From: Glycine soja
Taxonomy: Eukaryota > Streptophyta > Magnoliopsida > Fabales > Fabaceae
NCBI RefSeq assembly: GCF_004193775.1
Contig: NC_041016.1
Coordinates: 35,817,366 to 35,881,365, forward strand
Length of the DNA stretch: 64,000 nt
Reading direction: 5' to 3'
Below are positions 33,570 through 44,654 of the stretch, piece by piece (the stretch's first letter is position 1; every line of letters begins with the position of its first letter). The notes under the pieces are model-generated. The model saw only the letters and a list, made by a program, of their open reading frames with translations. It was not told the origin of the DNA and did no database searches. Made by a program: the position numbers and the translations under genes.

Positions 33570-33868
33570 TGTAGAATCAAGCTTCATGATGATGAACCAA
33601 GCAATTTTGATGATGCCAAAAGCCCAAGTGATTGATTTAAGACTTCAAGATCAAGCATCAAGAATCCAATCCAAGATTCAAGATTCAAGAGAAGAAATCA
33701 AGAAGCAACAAGTCAAGACTTCATATAGGATATGTATTAAAAGACTTTTTTTCCAAAAACTAAATAGCACAATTTTGTTTTACAAAAGAATTTTCTCAAA
33801 TTTTATAAGTTACTAGAGTGATTACTCTCTGGTAATCGATTACCAGTTATCAGCAATCGATTACCAGT
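33570..33868 (+). repeat. 5' LTR of element A, first part
   Basis: TGTAGAATCAAGCTTCATGA to CGATTACCAGT, where element F is inserted. It continues at 46250. Confidence 0.92.
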
Positions 33869-35519
33869 TGTCGCAACCTACCCTTCGGCGGGAGGGCGAC
33901 GCGTGACTCGCGGGATGCGTGTTCCACGAAAGGAATACGCGCGGAGTCGCCACCAACGTTTATTTGAGGAAAACGTCGGAAAAACCGGAAAAGACGCGAT
34001 CTACAAACTTTTAAGTGAAAGGTTCGGGAGTTGTATTTACGCACGGGAAAGGTGTTAGCACCCCACACGTCTGTCACAAGGGACGACAGCCTTTAATCGA
34101 ATGTGCAAGCATGACTTTGATTTTTATGTTCCCTTTTATGTCCTTATATCCTTTATACCCTTTTTATATTTTTCTCTTTTTGTGGTCGACAAGGGTGTTT
34201 CCCTTTGCTCCTACGTATTCCTCAATTTGCGATGAGGAAATCAGACCTACGTAGTTCTTCCTTATCAAGTGATTCTCTTTTTTACTTAAAAGGTGATCAT
34301 TTTAAGGCGTTGGACCTTGAAAATGATCCATTTTTACTTAGTAAGAAATTTAAGTGATAAACTTCAAAACCTATTTTTATGGACGAGCTTGACTAGGCGA
34401 GTTGATTTTAGCCTTAGTTTCACTTTAGTTATTAGTCAATTCAATTAAGAATGAGAAATCCCAAAGAGAAAACGTCCGATTGATTTTCCTCTTTATTTTA
34501 CTAAAAGATGTTTTTTTGATTATTATATTATTTTTTACCTCTTTTTGATTTCCAACGTGGTTACGGCACGACCGAACGGTCGGAATTCATTTTAACCGAA
34601 GTTAACGGATAATACAATTCAAGCAATCAGTGGAAATTTATTTTATTTTTAGGTTAAGCGAGAAATGACTTAAGTAAAATGGCTTAAGCACGTCAAGAGG
34701 GGGTATAAAAAGTAAATGAAACAAGAATTGAAATACACAAAACACAATGTGGACCACTACGGGTACATAGAATGAATCGAAAAGCTTGGTTCGAGGTACT
34801 TACCCGTTGAAGATCGAAGAACGATGCAGAACGAATGAGGAACGTCGAAGAACGGTCGAAACCTTTGCGAAATTCTTCACGGAAAACGTTACGGAAACAT
34901 TTCGGAAGCGCCTCGGCTTAGATTTTCTTCACGGAAACAATTTTTCCAAGCAAATTCGAAAGAGAGAGAAGTGCCTAAGGGGCTGAACCCTTTTCCTTCT
35001 CACTTCCTCCCCTATTTATAGCAAAATAGGGGAGATGGTTGCCGCCCAGCTCGCCCAGGCGAGCCAGGTTGCTTCCTCCAGAAGCAACAACCTTCTGGAG
35101 GAATCTTCTGGAGGGCCCAAGTGGGCCTGGTTGCTATTTGCACCTCCATTTTTACTAAGTACACCCCCTCTGCTTTTTTTTGGTGATTCTTTTTTCGTAA
35201 AGTTATGGAAACCTACGAATTTCGTAACGATACTTGTTTTCTTTCCGTAATGTTACGGAACCTTGCGGATTACATAATCATCCCCTTTTTGACTTACGGA
35301 ATGTTACGGAACCTCACTTATTTGTGCAACGATGCTTCCATTTGATTTCCGGTGTGTCACGGAACCTTACGGATTGTGCATCAATATTTTCTTTTGTTTT
35401 TCGGCATGTCCCGGAATTTCACAAATTGCCTAATGATGGGTGCCAAGCACCTCACAAGGACCAAAGAAAAGTCGCATGTCATCAAGCAAAGGTCCCTGGA
35501 CGAAATTAGGGTATGACAG
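33869..35519 (-). repeat. 3' LTR of element F
   Basis: In sense orientation it runs TGTCATACCCTAATTTCGTC to GTAGGTTGCGACA, 1651 bp, with a TATA box TATAAATA at 35030-35023. Compared with 44655-46249 only a few bases per hundred differ by eye, indicating fairly recent insertion. Confidence 0.92.
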
Positions 35520-35860
35520 TTGCCCCTCTTTACTTGTCTTTTATTGGAAATAAAAGGAAAGTAAAGATAAGACACTAATTTCGTTCCTCTCGGTTGACGA
35601 GAGTCGCGGGTGACCATAAAATTTCCGCATGCAAATGACTTGTTGTTCTCGGGGGAACAAAAGGTGCAGAAGACTATGCCAGTCTCTGCATGCTATCAAG
35701 CATTCTGTCTTACAGATAGCAAAAGAATGTTTATACGGATAACCACTCGGGTATTTCCGCTCGTCAGCATGACTCAAAAGTCAGTATGACAGATCTTGTA
35801 AGTGCGGAAGATGATGTAAATCTCCGCGTGTCAACGGGCTTGTCGGCCGCGATTGACGAA

Positions 35861-36445
35861 GGGTGCAGAATGACCACATTGGCCTCTGCTTGTCATCGGG
35901 CCCGCTGCCTCTGGATGACAAAAGGGTGCAGAATGACCAAATTTTGTCTCTGCGTGCCATCGGACACGACTGTGTCTGAATGGCAAAGGGGTGCGGAATG
36001 ACCAAATTTTTTCTCCGCATGTCATCGGGCCCGCCGCCTCTGGATGACAAAAGGGTGCAGAATGACCAAATTTTGTCTCTGCGTGCCATTAGACACGACT
36101 GTGTCTGAATGGCAAAGGGGTGCGGAATGACCAAATTTTGTCTCCGCATGTCATCGGGCCCGCCGCCTCTGGATGACAAAAGGGTGCAGAATGACCAAAT
36201 TTTGTCTCTGTGTGCCATCGGACACGACTGTGTCTGAATGGCAAAGGGGTGCGGAATGACCAAATTTTGTCTCCGCATGTCATCGGGCCCGCCGCCTCTG
36301 GATGACAAAAGGGTGCAGAATGATCAAATTTTGTCTCTGCGTGCCATCGGACACGACTGTGTCTGAATGGCAAAGGGGTGCGGAATGACCAAATTTTGTC
36401 TCCGCGTGTCATCGGGCCCGCCGCCTCTGGATGACAAAAGGGTGC
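35861..36445 (-). repeat. 129-bp tandem repeat array in element F
   Basis: The phrase GGGTGCAGAATGA (or a one-base variant) recurs at 35924, 36053, 36182, 36311 and, partly, 36440: an exact 129-bp period. Each unit is two diverged halves of about 64 bp, each with 'gaccaaattttgtctc'; one half has ATCGGACACGACTG and the other ATCGGGCCCGCC. Because 129 is divisible by three, long open frames cross the array (for example minus 36308-35781), but they look like products of the repetition. Confidence 0.92.
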
Positions 36446-36479
36446 ATGTCACATGACCTCAGGGTCGGTATGACAAAGA

Positions 36480-36840
36480 TTATGGGGCGGCCGACAAAAG
36501 CAAGGCTCTTACTCCTACGTATCCTCCAATGAGGAACTCAGACCTACGTAGTTCTAGATAACTTGTGAGACTTGAAAAAGTCTCCACCGGAAGATGCTGA
36601 CATCTCCGGAAAGGGCGCAAATGACCACATTGGCCTCTGCTCATCAATCACACTTGGGGTCACTGAATGACGAGGCGCGGATAACCGTAAGGTGTCTCCG
36701 CGGGCTACCAGCTTTTGAGTCATGGTAACAAAAAGCGGTGCGGTCAACAAAAGCGAGGCTCTTGCTCCTACGTATCCTCCAATGAGGAACTCAGACCTAC
36801 GTAGTTCTGGATAACTTGTGAGACTTGAAAAAGTGTCGGT
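36480..36840 (-). repeat. Two copies of a roughly 100-bp block with the CCTACGTA inverted motif
   Basis: 36487-36577 and 36741-36833 share 'gctcctacgtatcctcc', 'gaggaactcagacctacg' and 'aacttgtgagacttg'. The same motif is in every F-family LTR, but here it lies in the element's interior. Confidence 0.8.
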
Positions 36841-37440
36841 GTTTTCTCCACTAAAATGCAAACATGCTTTAGCAAAGAGACAAATATTCCAACTGATTAG
36901 AGCAACATATGCTTTTTTGAGTGAAAAACAATGCGTCTACCGGGGAAGGAGAGTATGCTGATGAAATCCCTCATAACCATAAATGAGATTTTGGATGTTA
37001 GCATTTCGTTTCTAAATGACCATTTAGAGGAAACACTGGGTTCGACAAAAATAGAAGAAAATCACTCAAAGTGTATCAATCTCTCACAGGTAAGTGTTTC
37101 ATCCTAGTTCCGAACCATAGATATGTCATGACTTGACTTTGCAAATTATTTCCTATCAAATCAAAAATTACATGCGTGATCATGGATCAATAGGACTTCC
37201 CTTGGGAATGGGTTCTTTTGGTGGGTTTTTTTTCGGCTTTTGTGTGTTTTTGGCCTTTTCCTTTTCTGTTTCTGTTTTGCGCGAGGCGAACAAGTCACCG
37301 ACGCACAGGATTTTGGTTGGTAATCAAAGGGAGAAGACCACTTTCAGGTCGTGGTTTCCTTTCCCTTTTTTGTTCATTTGGTGACAATTCTATATTGTAC
37401 AGATATTGTCCGGTCCAAAGACCTTTCTGCACATTTCTTC
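36841..37440. other. Element F interior, nothing coding recognised
   Basis: No motif found in either direction. Short open frames are AT- or phenylalanine-rich and look spurious. Confidence 0.4.
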
Positions 37441-37790
37441 TGATTTCTTTCGATCCTTGATCAGGAGCTTTCTTTCCTTCCTTTTACTTTCTCCCACTCT
37501 TTGGTTGGGAATTTTCTTTCTTTTCTTTTCGCTTTCTCCCACTCTTTGATTGGGAATTTCCTTTCCTCTCTTTTTTCCTTTGATTGGAAATTTTCCTTCT
37601 CTCTTTTTTTTGCTTTCTCTTTGATTGGAAATTTTCCTTCTCTTTTTTTTCTTTGATTGGAAATTTTCCTTCTCTCTTTTTTTTGCTTTCTCTTTGATTG
37701 GAAATTTTCCTTCTCTTTTTTTTTTCTTTGATTGGAAATTTTCCTTCTCTTCTTTTTTGCTTCCGAGGGTAAGGATTGACATTCTCATCC
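37441..37790 (-). repeat. Purine-rich (sense) tandem repeat with GGAAATTTTCC units
   Basis: About seven copies of 'ttgattggaaattttcc' follow one another with alternating spacings of about 41 and 33 bp, giving a roughly 74-bp dimer. On the element's sense strand it is an almost pure AG tract broken by the short palindrome. The lysine-rich open frames across it (minus 37788-37390) reflect the composition. Confidence 0.85.
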
Positions 37791-38254
37791 TGGGTCAAGG
37801 TTTATGGTGAGTTAGGATTTTGGCTCAAAGCTTGTAGAATGGCCAGACATGATACATATCAGGGTTTGGTTTGGTTTAAGGGTAAAAGGGATGCCCCACA
37901 TTATTTCCATGACACAAATGCAAAAATGATGATTTGGAAACTTTATGCAAAACTAGTCATGCATGCACCTATGTGGACACTCAAGTGTCAAATTTTTATG
38001 GTTATGTGATGCTAGGGCTCAAGATTCATTTCCTCTATTTTAGTCAACCCAATGTTTCCAAAATATGTTCTTTTATCCATTTGTACATTCATCCAAGTCC
38101 ATTTCGGGCGTCCGGGAAAATTTTCACAGCATTCACCCTTCAGGTGTATACACATTTTTTCAAAAACTAGTTATGATCAGTGAATTTTTTCAAAGAAAAG
38201 TTGGAAGTCATCTCTTTTCAAAAGCATGTTGGTTTTTCAGCTAGACAACTTATT

Positions 38255-38540
38255 TTTCTTTTTTTTCTTTTTTTTTGTTTGTTTATTTCTTTTTCTTGTT
38301 TGTTTTTGTTTTTTTTTTTCCCCTTTTTTTTCATGAGGTATTTTGCTACCTAAACATGTGTATATTTTAGTGAGGTATTTTTGCTATATACATGCATATC
38401 CAAGGTATCTTGCTACCTAAACATACATATATATATTTTGTGAGGTATCTTTTTGCTACATACATGCATATCTAAGGTATCTTTCACTACCTAAACACGC
38501 ATACATATATTTTGTGAGGTATGACTACCTTTCGAGCTTG
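38255..38540. repeat. T-rich tract and 'gaggtatctttgctacctaaac' repeats
   Basis: 38255-38335 is almost pure T on the plus strand (poly-A in element sense). 38335-38525 holds about three copies of a roughly 60-bp unit with GAGGTAT...GCTACCTAAACA...CATATATATTTTGT. Confidence 0.8.
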
Positions 38541-38639
38541 TGCTCGTTTTATTTAAATTCTTAGGATCATGAGCAACTAGGTCTGTCCCAATAAGACTTG
38601 AGAAACAAAAGGTGATCAAATAGCAAGCAGAAATTTAAA

Positions 38640-39395
38640 AGTTACTAGGTTGCCTCCTAGTAGCGCTTCTTTAACGTCTTGAGCTAGACGCCTGATGACT
38701 TGTTTGTCACAGACCTAGTACTTTTGCTTATCTTTGGCTTTGGACTTGGTAGCCTGCTGGTCGGCCATGTGTCGTAGGCAACTCTCTAACCTTTTTGTGG
38801 ATGAGCTGAGGTGAACTCTAGAGGTGGTGGCGATGTGTCTATTGCTCGCTACCGGCCATCCCAATGCTGATGTGGTGTTTCGCCCTGCGCCTGCCTGGGG
38901 GTGCAGTACTTCTTGATGAAAGCCTGGTTAATAGGGGGCCTGATGACCTTGCTGGGGGCGACAGGCACCCCGTAGAATCGACAAAGACCCGTATTTAGAG
39001 CTGGCAACTCCAAGACCCTGCTGGCCTTCTTCGGGTCCACTAGGTGTCTTGCGGGCACAATCCCTGCAAACAATAGATGACATCAGAAATCAGTTGGGGG
39101 AGGTGCATACTTACCTATGCCACGACAACATGAACTTGCTGGGGGGAACGGGCGCCCTGTAGGGCCGACAGAGGCCCGTAACCAGAGCTGGAAACCCCAG
39201 GGCCCTGTTGGACTTCTTCAGGTCCACTGGGTGTCTTTGTGGGTGCGATCCCTGCAAACAATAGATGGTATCAGAAATCAGTTGAACCATATGCATACTT
39301 ACCCATGTCGGGACGACACAGACCAACTGATACTTTTGCAGGGGGAGATTGGCATTGCGGTCGCTGGGCAGAATGTTGCTAAGTAGCAATGTCAT
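38640..39395 (-). pseudogene. Unrecognised plant-retroelement frame in element F
   Basis: Two minus-strand frames, 39395-39111 and 39073-38849, share the pattern P-V-x-L/D-x-K-K-x-x-R-x-L-x-x-P-A-L-x-T-G-L-C-R-x-Y/F-x-x-P-V-x-P-S-K and look like diverged duplicates of one segment. Near 38900 there is V-I-R-P-P-I-N-Q-A-F-I-K-K-Y-C-T-P-R-Q-A-Q, a phrase I associate with an uncharacterised protein of soybean gypsy elements, followed by a broken tail to about 38640. It lies on the sense strand of F. Its function is unknown to me. Confidence 0.45.
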
Positions 39396-39649
39396 CTATA
39401 TCTGTGTGAGAGTGGTCATGTTGGTGCGCATGATCCACACTCGTCTCTTTGCAGCGGCACGGGTGAAATCTTACCCCGGTATGCATAGTAGCAGTGTGAT
39501 AGCCTCCCTCTCTGGTTGTGCTCGCACAGTTGGCCCTCCTCCAATATCAGGGGGTGGCCCAGGAACTGTTAAAAGGAAACTACTGGCCCCTAAACCGGGA
39601 GCGCGAGCCTCGGTTAAGCATTTAAGGACAGAGGACCTTAAATTCTCTT

Positions 39650-40380
39650 AAGGTGCAGATGTGGAGCCCATTGAAAATGAGGACACGTAGCCCTCTAAAG
39701 GTGAGGGCGTGCAGCCCTCTCAAGGCGAGGATGTGTAGTCCTCTGGAGGTGAGGGCGTGCAGCCCTCTGTTGGCGAGGACGTATAGTCCTCTTCAAGGTG
39801 AGGGCGTGCAACCCTCTATTGGCGAGGACGTGTAGTCCTTTCAAGGTGAGGGCGTGCAGCCTTACAAAGGTGAGGACATGCAGTTCTCTGATGGCCAGAG
39901 CGTGTAGCCCTCAGAAGGTGAGGGCGTGCAGCCCTCTGACGGTAAGGGTAACTAGTACCCAAGGTGAGGACGTGTAGCCCTCTCAAAGCGAGGACATGTA
40001 GTCCTCTGGAGGTGAGGGCGTGCAGCCCTCTGATGGTGAGGACGTGTAGTCCTCTCAAGGCGAGGACGTGTAGTCCTCTCAACGGTGAGGGTAACTAGTA
40101 CCCAAGGTGAGGGCGTGTAGCCCTCTCAAGGCGAGGACATGTAGTCCTCTGGAGGTGAGGGCGTGCAGCCCTCTGATGGTGAGGACGTGTAGTCCTCTCA
40201 AGGCGAGGACGTGTAGTCCTCTGACGGTGAGGGTAACTAGTACCTAAGGTGAGGGCGTGTAGCCCTCTCAAGGCGAGGACATGTAGTCCTCTGAAGGTGA
40301 GGGCGTGCAGCCCTCTGTTGGCGAGGACGTGTAGTCCTCTAAAAGTGATAGGTACAAGTACCCAAGGGTCCACCCTTATA
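39650..40380 (-). repeat. Array of about 28 tandem 24-bp hairpin units in element F
   Basis: Each unit contains one of three inverted repeats: GAGGAC-N5-GTCCTC, GAGGGC-N5-GCCCTC or GGGTA-ACTAG-TACCC. Spacers are 'tcaaggc', 'tggaggt', 'tgatggt' and similar. From about 39961 the units form a higher-order block of six units, 142-143 bp long (starts 39961, 40104 and 40246), each closed by the GGGTAACTAGTACCC type. The 24-bp length keeps frames open on both strands: the sense strand has an 8-residue R-G-L-H-x-L periodic frame (40442-40095 and 40082-39816). Confidence 0.92.
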
Positions 40381-41234
40381 AGAAAGCAAGAAATCGACTC
40401 ATCGAGAGGGCCGGTCATCCCAAATCCACAAGATTTGGACATTAGATGTAGGAAATCTATGCAGTTAACATGATTTTTAAGGATGCAGATGCATGCAACC
40501 TTTGTCGTGAAATTTGGTAAATGCGGACTTCATATGAAACAATGCAATGTAATGGAAAGTTGTACAATGTTCATGACATTCTTTCCCTATTTTGTGATTT
40601 TGATTTTGATTTGAATTTTTTTTGGAAAACACAAATTGACTGTCCTTTTGAAAGAGGTGATAGTCCATGCAACCTTATCCTATCTTTTGCAAATCTCTCC
40701 GAGAACTCCCTCAGAGTGTGTGTTTTGTTTGATTTAGTCATTTGACCATTTTGGAGTGACGGCAATGGAGCCATTTGATGTTTAACCAATCCATTGAAAT
40801 TCCAGGGTTTGTCCCCTTTTTTATTATTATTATTATTATTTTTTTATTTTTTATTTTTTATTTTTTTAAAAAAAACATCGATGGGTGAGAACTTTTGATT
40901 TGCCCCTAGGTTCACTTGAGGCTCATGCACGATGCCCCTCATTGCCCCAGTGTAAGGCTTTGAGGTACCAATTGTTATCTTTCGTCATGACCTTGTTGCA
41001 AGGAACCTATTGGGTGAGAACTTCTAATCTTCCCCTAGGTTCGTTTGAGGTTTATGCATAGTGCCTTTCATTGCCCCAGTGTAGGGCTCTAAGGTATCCA
41101 TCGTTGTTTTCTTTTCACAACCTTGTAGCAAGGGAGAATGAAAGAAGCAATTGATTTTGCAAAAAGAATTTTTCCAAGGACGAGAAATAGTTGAAGGATT
41201 TTTTCAGTTGATGGATTAACTCAAATGACTCCTA
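40381..41234. other. Element F interior, no gene
   Basis: Holds an AT-rich low-complexity run (40825-40875) and a 130-bp direct duplication: 'gggtgagaacttttgatttgc' near 40883 and 'gggtgagaacttctaatcttc' near 41012, each followed by 'cctaggttc...ttgccccagtgtagggct'. Confidence 0.5.
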
Positions 41235-42206
41235 TGTAGAAGCAAGATGTTTTGATGTTTTGATGATGCCAAAGGATCAAGTGCTTCCAAGTTTTATTCA
41301 AGACAAGAATCCAAGAAAATCAAGATATATGATCAAGTTTGATCTCTTAGAATCTTTAGGAAGAAGTTTCCAAATTGAAAACAAACAAAAGGTTTGACCA
41401 AAGAATTTTATCATTTCAAATTGAGATTTGCTCTCTGGTAATCGATTACCAGCAGCTGAAAATGTTTATATTCAAATTTTTAAAACCTGTAATCGATTAC
41501 ACCAGTCTTGTAATTGATTACCAGAGGGGATTTTCAGAATATAATTCCCAGGAGTCACATCTATTCAAATGGTTTATGAACGTCCATCAAAGGTCTATTT
41601 ATGTGACTTGGAAACACGAATTTAAAGAGAGTTTTCATTGCCCAAAAAAGTTTTATCCTCTCAAAAGATTAAGAGTTTTTCCAAACTGAAATGTCTTTAT
41701 CCTCTCAAAAGATTCCTTGGTCAACCACTTGCATATTGAATAAAGAATTTTGATTGATCTTCATTGTACAATCTATCCCTTTTAAGAGAGATTTCTTCTT
41801 CTCTTCTTCTTATTTCTAAAAAGGGATTAAGAGACCGTGGGTCTCTTGTTGTAGAGGATTCCTGAACACAAGGGAAGGGTTGTCCCTGTGTGGTTCAGGC
41901 TTTGTAAAAGGAGTTTTACAAAGAGAGTGAAAAATCTCAAGTGGGTTGCTCGAGGACTGGACGTAGGCGCGGGAAGTGGCCGAACCATTATAAATCAAGT
42001 TTGCATTCCTCTCTTCCTTTAAACTTCTTTTATTGCTATTTATCTTTTGCTTTAAAGAATTTTATTTTATTTGTCTTTTGAGTAACTCATGTTAAGGGTG
42101 CATTGTTAATCCAAAAAGAAAGAGTGATAGTTCAATTTGGGAATAGCCTCTGCATCTTAATTCAACCCCCTTTTTTTTTAAGATAACTGAGGCCATTTGT
42201 CCAACA
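41235..42206 (+). mobile_element. Solo LTR, family C, TSD TCCTA, inside element F
   Basis: It starts TGTAGAAGCAAGATGTTTTG and ends TTGTCCAACA. TCCTA is on both sides (41230-41234 and 42207-42211). At 972 bp it is similar to 13134-14295, with fewer palindromes in its U3 part (41440-41525), one of which has decayed to TAATTGATTA. It is the innermost layer of the stack. Confidence 0.93.
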
Positions 42207-42211
42207 TCCTA

Positions 42212-42699
42212 TTCTTGACAACTCGCTTCTCTAAGAAGACAAACTTTCCGGCATGATAAAATGAGGTAACATGAACGTCTATATTTTTACTTGAAAACAT
42301 AGTCAATCAAATGCCCTCTCTTCTTTTTTGTTTTTTTTTTTACTTTTACTTTACTCGTCGTTTTACGACACCCCCACCAACGTGCAAGATGAGTAATCTC
42401 TGATTGAACGGTCTTGGAAGTCAACACTCAGGAGCGCAGGTTGCTTGAGCAAACAGACCAATGGCTTACACTCACATTCCGGTGGAAGTTGAATAAGCAA
42501 AGATGTGTTCGTGAGAGGATGTCCATTTTATCCATATCATTTAGCATTGTAACTGTGGTTTATGGCCTAAACTTGAAAATCCTGATGAGTCATAACAACA
42601 GCTTCCAGAATTGCCCCATGTATGGTGTTGTTTGTCAATGTTAGGATTCAACAAGCGATTCTCCTCAAATTTCAGCTAGCCCGTATCAATTAGACTTCA
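42212..42699 (-). other. Element F interior beyond gag, decayed
   Basis: No recognisable protease or other pol motif on the minus strand. This is where pol would be expected, so it was probably deleted before F inserted. Confidence 0.45.
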
Positions 42700-44378
42700 C
42701 ACTTTATGCTTTGGGGTCATACAATGCTCAATGGAATGCCCCGGGGCTCCTCCATGATAAGCACACGTTGCGTTCGAGTCGTATCCTCAGAAAAATGGAG
42801 GTTGAGGAACCTTGGTTGGGGTTATGGCTACCATTGAATTATTGAGTGGATATGGGATCAAGTTTAGCATATGACAACGGAATTTGGGGTGAACCCTACA
42901 GGCTTTTTGCTGCAAAATTCCTTTTTGTTGGTGTTTTTTGGTTTGTGCTAAAGGTGGTCTTCGTCATTGGAAGTGCGGTAGACAGGCTTTGTGGTTGATT
43001 TAGGGATGGCCTTTGTGGATAACTGGGTGGTGGGTAAGGAGGTTTTTTATTGGCTGAGTAATGACATTATTGGGTTGGTGGGAAACTTGGTCGTATAGGA
43101 ATGGTAGTCACAGCATGGGTTTCTCCCTCTTTCTCACCCTCTTCATTTGCCCCAGTCTTCTCATTCGTCCAAGCAGGATGATTAAATTTGCCTCTTTTCA
43201 GACCCACTTCGATCCTTTTGCTGGCGAAGACCAAATCTATAAAACTTGAAGGTGTGTAACCCACCATTTTTCATCGTAGAACACCGGTCACGTGTCTACT
43301 ATCATTGTGATAATCTCTTTCTCTGTTATTGGGGGTGCTACTTGAGTTGCCAAGTCTCTCCATCTTTGGGCGTATTCTTTGAAAGATTCGTGCCCCCCTT
43401 TTTGCACATGTTCTGTAGTTGCATCCTATTCGGAGCCACATCAGAATTGTACTGACACTGCCTAATGAAGGAAACCATTAGGTCCTTCCAAGAGTGGACT
43501 CGAGAAGGTTTCAGGTTAGTGTACTAGGTAACAGCTACCCTAGTAAGACTTTGTATCAGCAATTCCTCATTTTTTGCGTATTCCCCCATCTTCCGACAAT
43601 ACACCTTTAGATGGTTCTTGGGACAAGTAGTCCCCTTGTACTTGTCAAAGTCCAGCACCTTGAACTTAGGAGGGGTGATGATATTGGGTACTAGGAACAA
43701 CTCTTCTAGATTAGCAAAGGAATAATCTTCACCTCCTTCAATGGCCCTGAGCCTTTCCTCTAGATGATCCGCCTTTCCCTTTTCGGCCATAGCAGGAGGG
43801 GCTCTTCCCACCGCAAAATGCAATGGTTTGTGGTTGTGGGCGAAACTGAGGGCCCTCCAAAGTGTTTTCAAAGGGTATACCACCAACTGCTTGCCCTTCA
43901 GTAGCATATCCGAGCCAAGGCTCGAAGTCAGCTAGATTGTGGTGGGGAATTTCATGTGTCTCCCCCATGGTTTGAGAGATATATGCCTGATCAGATTGAG
44001 GTTATTGGTTCTCAATGAGTATCGGAGTGGAGTTATTGAGATTTTCATTGAGAGTGTATGCCACGTTGGGTGGTGTATAGTTGGGAGGCAAGCCATATGA
44101 TGGGAAGGCGTGCTCGTTTTGAATTTGCACATCATGGGGTCGTCCGTACTTCCCAAATCTTTGCCTATCATATTTGAGGTTGGATGATTCATTTGGTTGA
44201 TGCCGGATGGGGACGTCGGGTTCACCTTAGCAACAGCGTTGGTAGCGGCAACTGCAACCATATCGACTTCCCTTATCTTTTTCATGCTTATTATGGCTTC
44301 CATCATTGTGGCCATTTGCTCTTTCATGGCCTCCATTTCGGCCTTCATCTTCTCTTGCACCTCCTCTGCTTCACCCAT
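42700..44378 (-). pseudogene. Gag of Ogre-like element F, frameshifted
   Basis: Minus strand. An N-terminal methionine-rich helix E-E-V-Q-E-K-M-K-A-E-M-E-A-M-K-E-Q-M begins at about 44378. After a frameshift near 43930 a frame from 43907 has E-E-R-L-R-A-I-E-G-G-E-D-Y, P-P-K-F-K-V-L-D-F-D-K-Y-K-G-T and C-P-K-N-H-L-K-V-Y-C-R-K-M. Further pieces are S-W-K-D-L-M-V (about 43490), G-Y-T-P-S-S-F-I-D-L-V-F-A (43260-43220) and a finger-like C-A-Y-H-G-G-A-P-G-H-S-I-E-H-C near 42765-42720. This is the retrotransposon capsid protein with a terminal C-x2-H...C-type motif. Several frameshifts and stops inactivate it. The antisense frames at 44184-44417 are not genes. Confidence 0.82.
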
Positions 44379-44455
44379 TACTCTAGCTCTAGCACGAGTT
44401 CGGTAAGGGCTCCGTAAAGCGTGTCCTTTTTTTTTTCTTTTTGATAACAATGATT

Positions 44456-44490
44456 AAGTTCATTTTATTTTATTTTATTTTATTTTTCAA
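44456..44490. repeat. (ATTTT)n microsatellite
   Basis: About five ATTTT units between gag and the 5' LTR of element F. Confidence 0.85.
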
Positions 44491-44654
44491 GGAAAGAATG
44501 CAATGAGCAATGCAACCAATGAAAAGCATGGATGTATGCAAATGATGTACAGTTGAAGTATTGTGAATTTTTACGCAGGATATGAGGTTGAATCAATTTA
44601 GATTTTCAACATGGTCCATGACATCTTTGTCAAGGTGAAGTCAAGGTGAAAGTC

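Noticed and set aside
35781..36308. 175-residue minus-strand open frame
   Set aside because: It follows exactly the 129-bp repeat, whose length is a multiple of three; openness is a by-product of repetition and no domain is visible.
35861..36445. Centromeric satellite
   Set aside because: The period is 129 bp, not the roughly 91-92 bp I recall for soybean centromeric satellites, and the array is short and inside an element.
37390..37788. Lysine/glutamate-rich 132-residue minus-strand frame
   Set aside because: Composition artefact of an AG-rich tandem repeat.
39650..40380. CRISPR-like appearance of regularly spaced palindromic repeats
   Set aside because: This is plant nuclear DNA, the spacers are only 7-8 bases and repeat themselves, and the array lies inside a retrotransposon.
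43061..44417. Several plus-strand open frames of 60-80 residues
   Set aside because: They are antisense shadows of the minus-strand gag of element F.
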